Positions 6,701 through 9,729 of a DNA stretch of 9,729 nt are shown here, piece after piece. The notes beneath the pieces are model-generated. The model was not told the origin of the DNA, made no database searches, and saw only the letters and a program-made list of their open reading frames with translations. Source of the DNA: Gemmatimonadota bacterium (lineage in GTDB: Bacteria; Gemmatimonadota; Gemmatimonadetes; Gemmatimonadales; Gemmatimonadaceae). The stretch is from contig CANGXK010000065.1 of NCBI GenBank assembly GCA_947457715.1, forward strand, positions 1 through 9,729. Reading direction: 5' to 3'. How positions within the stretch are numbered: the first letter of the stretch is position 1; every line of letters begins with the position of its first letter. The position numbers and the translations under genes are program-made.

Positions 6701-8236
6701 TCAGGGGCGGCGATCCGATGCCGGATACGGGTAGCCGCCCTTCAGCAAGGAACGCAGGCGACGATCGTGCCCGTAGATGTCCTCGTGGAAGACCACCGAG
6801 CCGTCTTCCCGCGTGATCGCCGTGGCATACACCACATGCACGGGCACCGGCGTCGTGAGTGGCACCTGCAGCGGCACGCCCCGCTGCATTTCGGTGGCAA
6901 TCCGGGTGGAGTCCCACCCCGCCTGATCGCGTAGCAACAGCGCCGCCAGCGCCGCCGGCTGGGAAAGTCGGATGCAGCCGTGACTGAAGTCGCGCCGGGC
7001 CCGCTCGAACAGCGACTGGGCCGGCGTATCGTGCATGTAGACGTTGAATTCGTTGGGGAAGATGAACTTCACCCCGCCGAGCGCATTCTCCTTTCCGGGA
7101 CGCTGCCGGATCCGCGCGCGCCCCGCCGACACCGCCTCCACTGCGTCGTACGTCGTTGCAATCACCAGCTCGTTCGACCCGACGATCTCGTACTCGTTGC
7201 GCGCGAGATAGTCGAGATCGCGCCGCGCCTTCGGCAGAATTTCCTTGCGCGCGATGCTCGGCGGCACGTCCCAGTACGGCGAAAAGATCACGTGCTGTAC
7301 GGCTCCGCTGAACACCGGCGTCTTGTGGTCGTACGATTTGCCCACCACCACGTCCATGCGAAGCACGTCGCGTTCGCGGTCGCCGGAAGCACGGAAGGCG
7401 TACAACTCGAATGCCGGGATATTCACGATGATCGGTGGCACGGCGAAGCGGTGCGGCAGCCACCGCCAGCGCTCGAGCGTCGTCGTGATCTGCTGTATTC
7501 GTGTGTCGAGACGGCGACGTAGCGACGCCATGCTCTCGGGCGTGCGTTGCTTGCGTGTGCTGTCGCGCAGCGTCGCGCGAAGCCGCGCAGTATCGCTGGC
7601 CAACGCGCGATAACGCGCCAGCGCGTTGACCAGCAGTCGATAGTGTTGATATGGCGGTTCGGCATCGGCAAAGTGCTGCGCCGCATTGGTCGACGTCGCA
7701 AGCGCACGCAGCGCGGCCGGCGCATCCCACGGATCATGCGGCAACCGCAGCTGCGCGTGCGCCACCCGCGCCGAGACGCGACCGTATTGCAACGACCGCA
7801 ACGCCCGCAGCGCCGCGGCGCTCAACATCACGTCGTACTCGGCGATCGCGGCCGGTGTGGCCGGCCCAGAGGCGCCGACGTCCAGTTCCTGCGCAAGCAG
7901 TCCCAGAGTCGACACATCGTAGTCGGCGGGTTCGAGGCCACGCGAATCGATGTGCGCAAGCTGATCGAGCGTCGCACGCGCTGAGACGGTCGGGCGACCG
8001 CCTTGGGTCCAGAGCGGCGACCAAGTACTCGTGGCATATACGGTGCGCAAATCGATCGCCACGTCGCTCAACTGCGGCCAACGTTGGGCGGCATGGCGGT
8101 TCGACGACACAATGCGCTGCATCGCCTCGCCCACGGCACTTGAGGGGGCCGCCTGCGCACCGACATCATGCAGCGGCACCAATCCGCGCGTCACGAGGAG
8201 CGCGATCACGATGAAGTGAATGAGAAACAGAATCAC
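6701..8236 (-). CDS. YcbB/LdtD-like L,D-transpeptidase without a visible peptidoglycan-binding domain
   Basis: A cell-wall enzyme, 511 aa, predicted to make 3-3 cross-links between meso-diaminopimelate residues in periplasmic peptidoglycan. After a hydrophobic N-terminal anchor (about 1-28) comes the YcbB-type scaffold domain (about 55-210), then the linker TTLERWRWLP (251-260) typical of this subfamily. The YkuD catalytic domain (about 265-470) has YMHDTP with His402 and SHGCIRL with His419 and the nucleophile Cys421. The peptidoglycan-binding module normally found between scaffold and linker is missing: only about 40 residues lie there. The start is GTG 8236 without a clear Shine-Dalgarno; no ATG is available upstream, and a GTG nine codons later is an alternative. 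The gene lies 88 nt downstream of the interrupted metallo-hydrolase gene and ends 12 bp from the convergent M24 gene. Confidence 0.88.
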   Translation of the reverse strand: MILFLIHFIVIALLVTRGLVPLHDVGAQAAPSSAVGEAMQRIVSSNRHAAQRWPQLSDVAIDLRTVYATSTWSPLWTQGGRPTVSARATLDQLAHIDSRGLEPADYDVSTLGLLAQELDVGASGPATPAAIAEYDVMLSAAALRALRSLQYGRVSARVAHAQLRLPHDPWDAPAALRALATSTNAAQHFADAEPPYQHYRLLVNALARYRALASDTARLRATLRDSTRKQRTPESMASLRRRLDTRIQQITTTLERWRWLPHRFAVPPIIVNIPAFELYAFRASGDRERDVLRMDVVVGKSYDHKTPVFSGAVQHVIFSPYWDVPPSIARKEILPKARRDLDYLARNEYEIVGSNELVIATTYDAVEAVSAGRARIRQRPGKENALGGVKFIFPNEFNVYMHDTPAQSLFERARRDFSHGCIRLSQPAALAALLLRDQAGWDSTRIATEMQRGVPLQVPLTTPVPVHVVYATAITREDGSVVFHEDIYGHDRRLRSLLKGGYPYPASDRRP

Positions 8237-8324
8237 AGCTGGAAAGTTGGCGATGGAATGAAGCGCAGCTGTAGTGGAATCCCCGACGGCGAACGCCAGC
8301 AGGCAGCCGCCGCTTGCGCCACCG

Positions 8325-9167
8325 CTACTGCGACTCGCGCCACCAGGCGGTCATCGCCCGCTCCAGCGCGGTCTTACTCGCCATCCACTCGCCCAGCGCG
8401 GCCGGCATGCGATAGCTCGCGGCGGCCTCCACCGCCGAACGACCGGCGGCGCGTTCCCGACCGGCGTGCGCGCCCAGATCGCCGAGCAAATCGAGGTAGC
8501 GCGCTACGCTGGTCCGGTCGGCCATGCCTTCGTGCCCGGGCACGAAGGCGTAGCGGGATCGCGAGGACAGCTGTGTCATCGAGGCCATCATCTGCGACGG
8601 CGTCGCATCCACGAAGTTCGGAAATATGCCGTTCCAGAGCAGATCACCGGCGAAGGTGATCCCCGCGTCCTCATCCACGATGGCCAGAGCGCTGGCCGTG
8701 TGTCCGCGCAGCGGCATGAGATCAACGACGCGATTCCCCAGATCGATGCGGCTCGTACGCGACGCATCCACGATCACCACATCCGCGAAGGCCCGCTCCA
8801 ACGCCGGATCCTTCACCGGCGCCACCGGACCACCGCCCAATGCCAGCGCGCGGGTCGCGTCGGTGGAACGCAGTTGCGGCAGCGAGGCACCGTCGCGCGC
8901 ATAGCCCTGCACCCCGCCGGCGTGATCGAGATGGTAGTGCGTCAGCACCACGTGCGTCGACCAACGTCCCGTGAGCTCCTGCGCCGGTTCGGCCAGCTAG
9001 GTCGCACCCGCCGGGCGGTAGAACCCCTCCACCGCAATCACCCCGCTGCGTCCGGCGATGATACCGCCATTGCCGAACGTCGTGCGATCTCCCCCCAGCG
9101 GCGTCGAGATCACCGCCCACGTGTCCGGACCGATCGCGTCGAGATGCGCGAAGGGGGTCGTACTCAC
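8325..9167 (-). pseudogene. Metallo-beta-lactamase-fold hydrolase interrupted by an in-frame amber codon
   Basis: Two pieces in the same frame make one MBL-fold protein. The upstream piece (9167 down to 9000) carries conserved N-terminal beta-sandwich sequence: TWAVISTPLGGDRTTFGNG, then GVIAVEGFYRPAGAT. A TAG at 8999..8997 follows, and the frame continues through LAEPAQELTG to THVVLTHYHLDHAGG. Metal ligands are complete; counted from a GTG at 8951 they are His5, His7, Asp9, His10, His84 (GHTAS), Asp103 (AGDLLW) and His140 (VPGHEG). The downstream part alone (8951-8325, 208 codons) lacks the N-terminal half of the fold and has no ribosome-binding site. The start is uncertain: GTG 9167 is used here, another in-frame TAG lies at 9239..9237, and a signal peptide may be lost. 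The enzyme's substrate is unknown. A sequencing error is the main alternative to real inactivation. Confidence 0.75.
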
Positions 9168-9310
9168 CGTCGGGTGCAGTGGCGCGGTCCATCGACGACG
9201 CGCCCCGATCGCGCTGGCCGCGAGCCGCGCGCCTGTCTAGGTTGTCGATCCTGTCCTCGAGCTCGCCCATTGGCTGACGGAGACCGATGCACCCCGGAAG
9301 ATCTGGTCAC
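9168..9310. promoter_or_regulatory. Divergent region between the interrupted hydrolase and the cytochrome lipoprotein
   Basis: About 143 bp lie between the assumed hydrolase start and the lipoprotein ATG. The minus-strand frame of the hydrolase stays open to the TAG at 9239..9237 and encodes LAASAIGA, which looks like decayed or frame-shifted signal-peptide sequence. The promoters of both genes must lie in or near this stretch, but I see no clear hexamers. Confidence 0.35.
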
Positions 9311-9729
9311 ATGCCCGCGCTGTTCCGTCGACTCGCCCTTTCGACATTGCTTGGCGCCGTTGCCGCATGCGGGGGTGATGGCGCGACGGACGGCGCCCCC
9401 GGCAGCGCCCCAAGCAGCGCCGCCAGCGGCACGTTTGCCCGGATCCAGCGCGACATTCTCGATCCGTCGTGTGTCTCCTGTCATCGCACCGGCGATGCCA
9501 ATGCCCGGCAGTCCCAGCTCGTACTCACCAGCGATTCCGCCTACCAGCAGCTCGTAGGCATCGCCTCGGTCCAGCAGATCGCGCGGACCGACAACGTGGT
9601 CCGCGTGAAGCCGTTTCGCGCCGACAGCTCGCTGCTCTATCACAAGCTCTCCTGGATTCCCGGCCACCATAGTCGCGACTACGGCCAGCTCATGCCGATG
9701 GGGACCACCAAAGGCGTCACCGCCGGCCA
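9311..9729 (+). CDS. c-type cytochrome domain lipoprotein, C-terminus beyond the window
   Basis: The frame is open from ATG 9311 to the window end (139 codons). The N-terminus has two arginines, a hydrophobic core and a lipobox Val-Ala-Ala-Cys with Cys20 as the lipidation site, followed by a flexible Gly/Ser/Ala linker to about residue 40. This marks a lipoprotein facing the periplasm or outer membrane. A haem c attachment motif CVSCH (Cys54, Cys57, His58) follows, with Met128 or Met130 in QLMPMG as candidate sixth ligand. The layout, a mono-haem domain with spacing RVKPFRADSSLLYHKL, resembles planctomycete-type cytochrome domains that precede larger modules. Function is probably electron transfer; the partner is unseen. 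A weak GGAAG lies 10 nt before the ATG. It diverges from the interrupted hydrolase gene. Confidence 0.82.
   Translation, partial: MPALFRRLALSTLLGAVAACGGDGATDGAPGSAPSSAASGTFARIQRDILDPSCVSCHRTGDANARQSQLVLTSDSAYQQLVGIASVQQIARTDNVVRVKPFRADSSLLYHKLSWIPGHHSRDYGQLMPMGTTKGVTAG

Noticed and set aside
6657..7730. 357-codon minus-strand frame inside the transpeptidase gene
   Set aside because: It overlaps the L,D-transpeptidase on the same strand in another frame, and only the transpeptidase frame shows family motifs.
8997..8999. Programmed amber readthrough or pyrrolysine codon
   Set aside because: Nothing in the window suggests suppression, and the position does not fall at a metal ligand or other expected special residue. 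Mutation or sequencing error is simpler.
8722..9270. 182-codon minus-strand frame with an ATG at 9270
   Set aside because: It overlaps the metallo-hydrolase in a shifted frame and has no family motif and no ribosome-binding site. At most its first codons could be the original start of the hydrolase.
8274..9557. 427-codon open frame on the plus strand
   Set aside because: It runs antisense to the metallo-hydrolase and across the cytochrome gene start in the wrong frame. Its product is Arg/His-rich low-complexity sequence.

Overview
The window is GC-rich bacterial DNA, densely packed with genes on both strands. The gene families, the exported and Tat-type proteins and the haem lipoprotein fit a Gram-negative, environmental, high-GC bacterium. 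My impression is Gemmatimonadota (Gemmatimonas-like), but that is recognition of style and I could not test it by search.

Left part (1-4015, all minus strand). Six genes read leftwards with junctions of 15 nt, a 4-nt overlap, 10 nt, a 1-nt overlap and 9 nt, so they look like one transcription unit. In reading order they are: a MogA-type molybdopterin adenylyltransferase, a 65-aa Trm112/YcaR-like protein, a cystathionine gamma-lyase-type PLP enzyme, a Tat-exported amidase-signature hydrolase resembling peptide amidases, a 119-aa single-span membrane protein of unknown function, and the N-terminus of another membrane or secreted protein cut by the window edge.

Middle (4016-5108). The gap upstream of mogA holds two related 78-bp palindromic elements in direct order, whose stems differ by compensatory base changes. 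Upstream of them on the minus strand come an exported histidine phosphatase and a 75-aa two-span membrane protein, probably co-transcribed. A 110-bp divergent intergenic region separates these from the next gene.

Right part (5109-9729). An exported M24 (aminopeptidase P-like) metallopeptidase reads rightwards and converges, 12 bp apart, on a YcbB/LdtD-like L,D-transpeptidase that seems to lack the usual peptidoglycan-binding domain. Upstream of the transpeptidase is a metallo-beta-lactamase-fold hydrolase with every metal ligand intact but interrupted by an in-frame amber codon, so it is annotated as a probable pseudogene. Diverging from it at the right edge is the start of a c-type cytochrome lipoprotein, cut by the window end.

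Most of this is ordinary chromosomal content dominated by envelope and periplasmic hydrolases. The two items that reward a second look are the paired palindromes with covarying stems and the amber-interrupted hydrolase.
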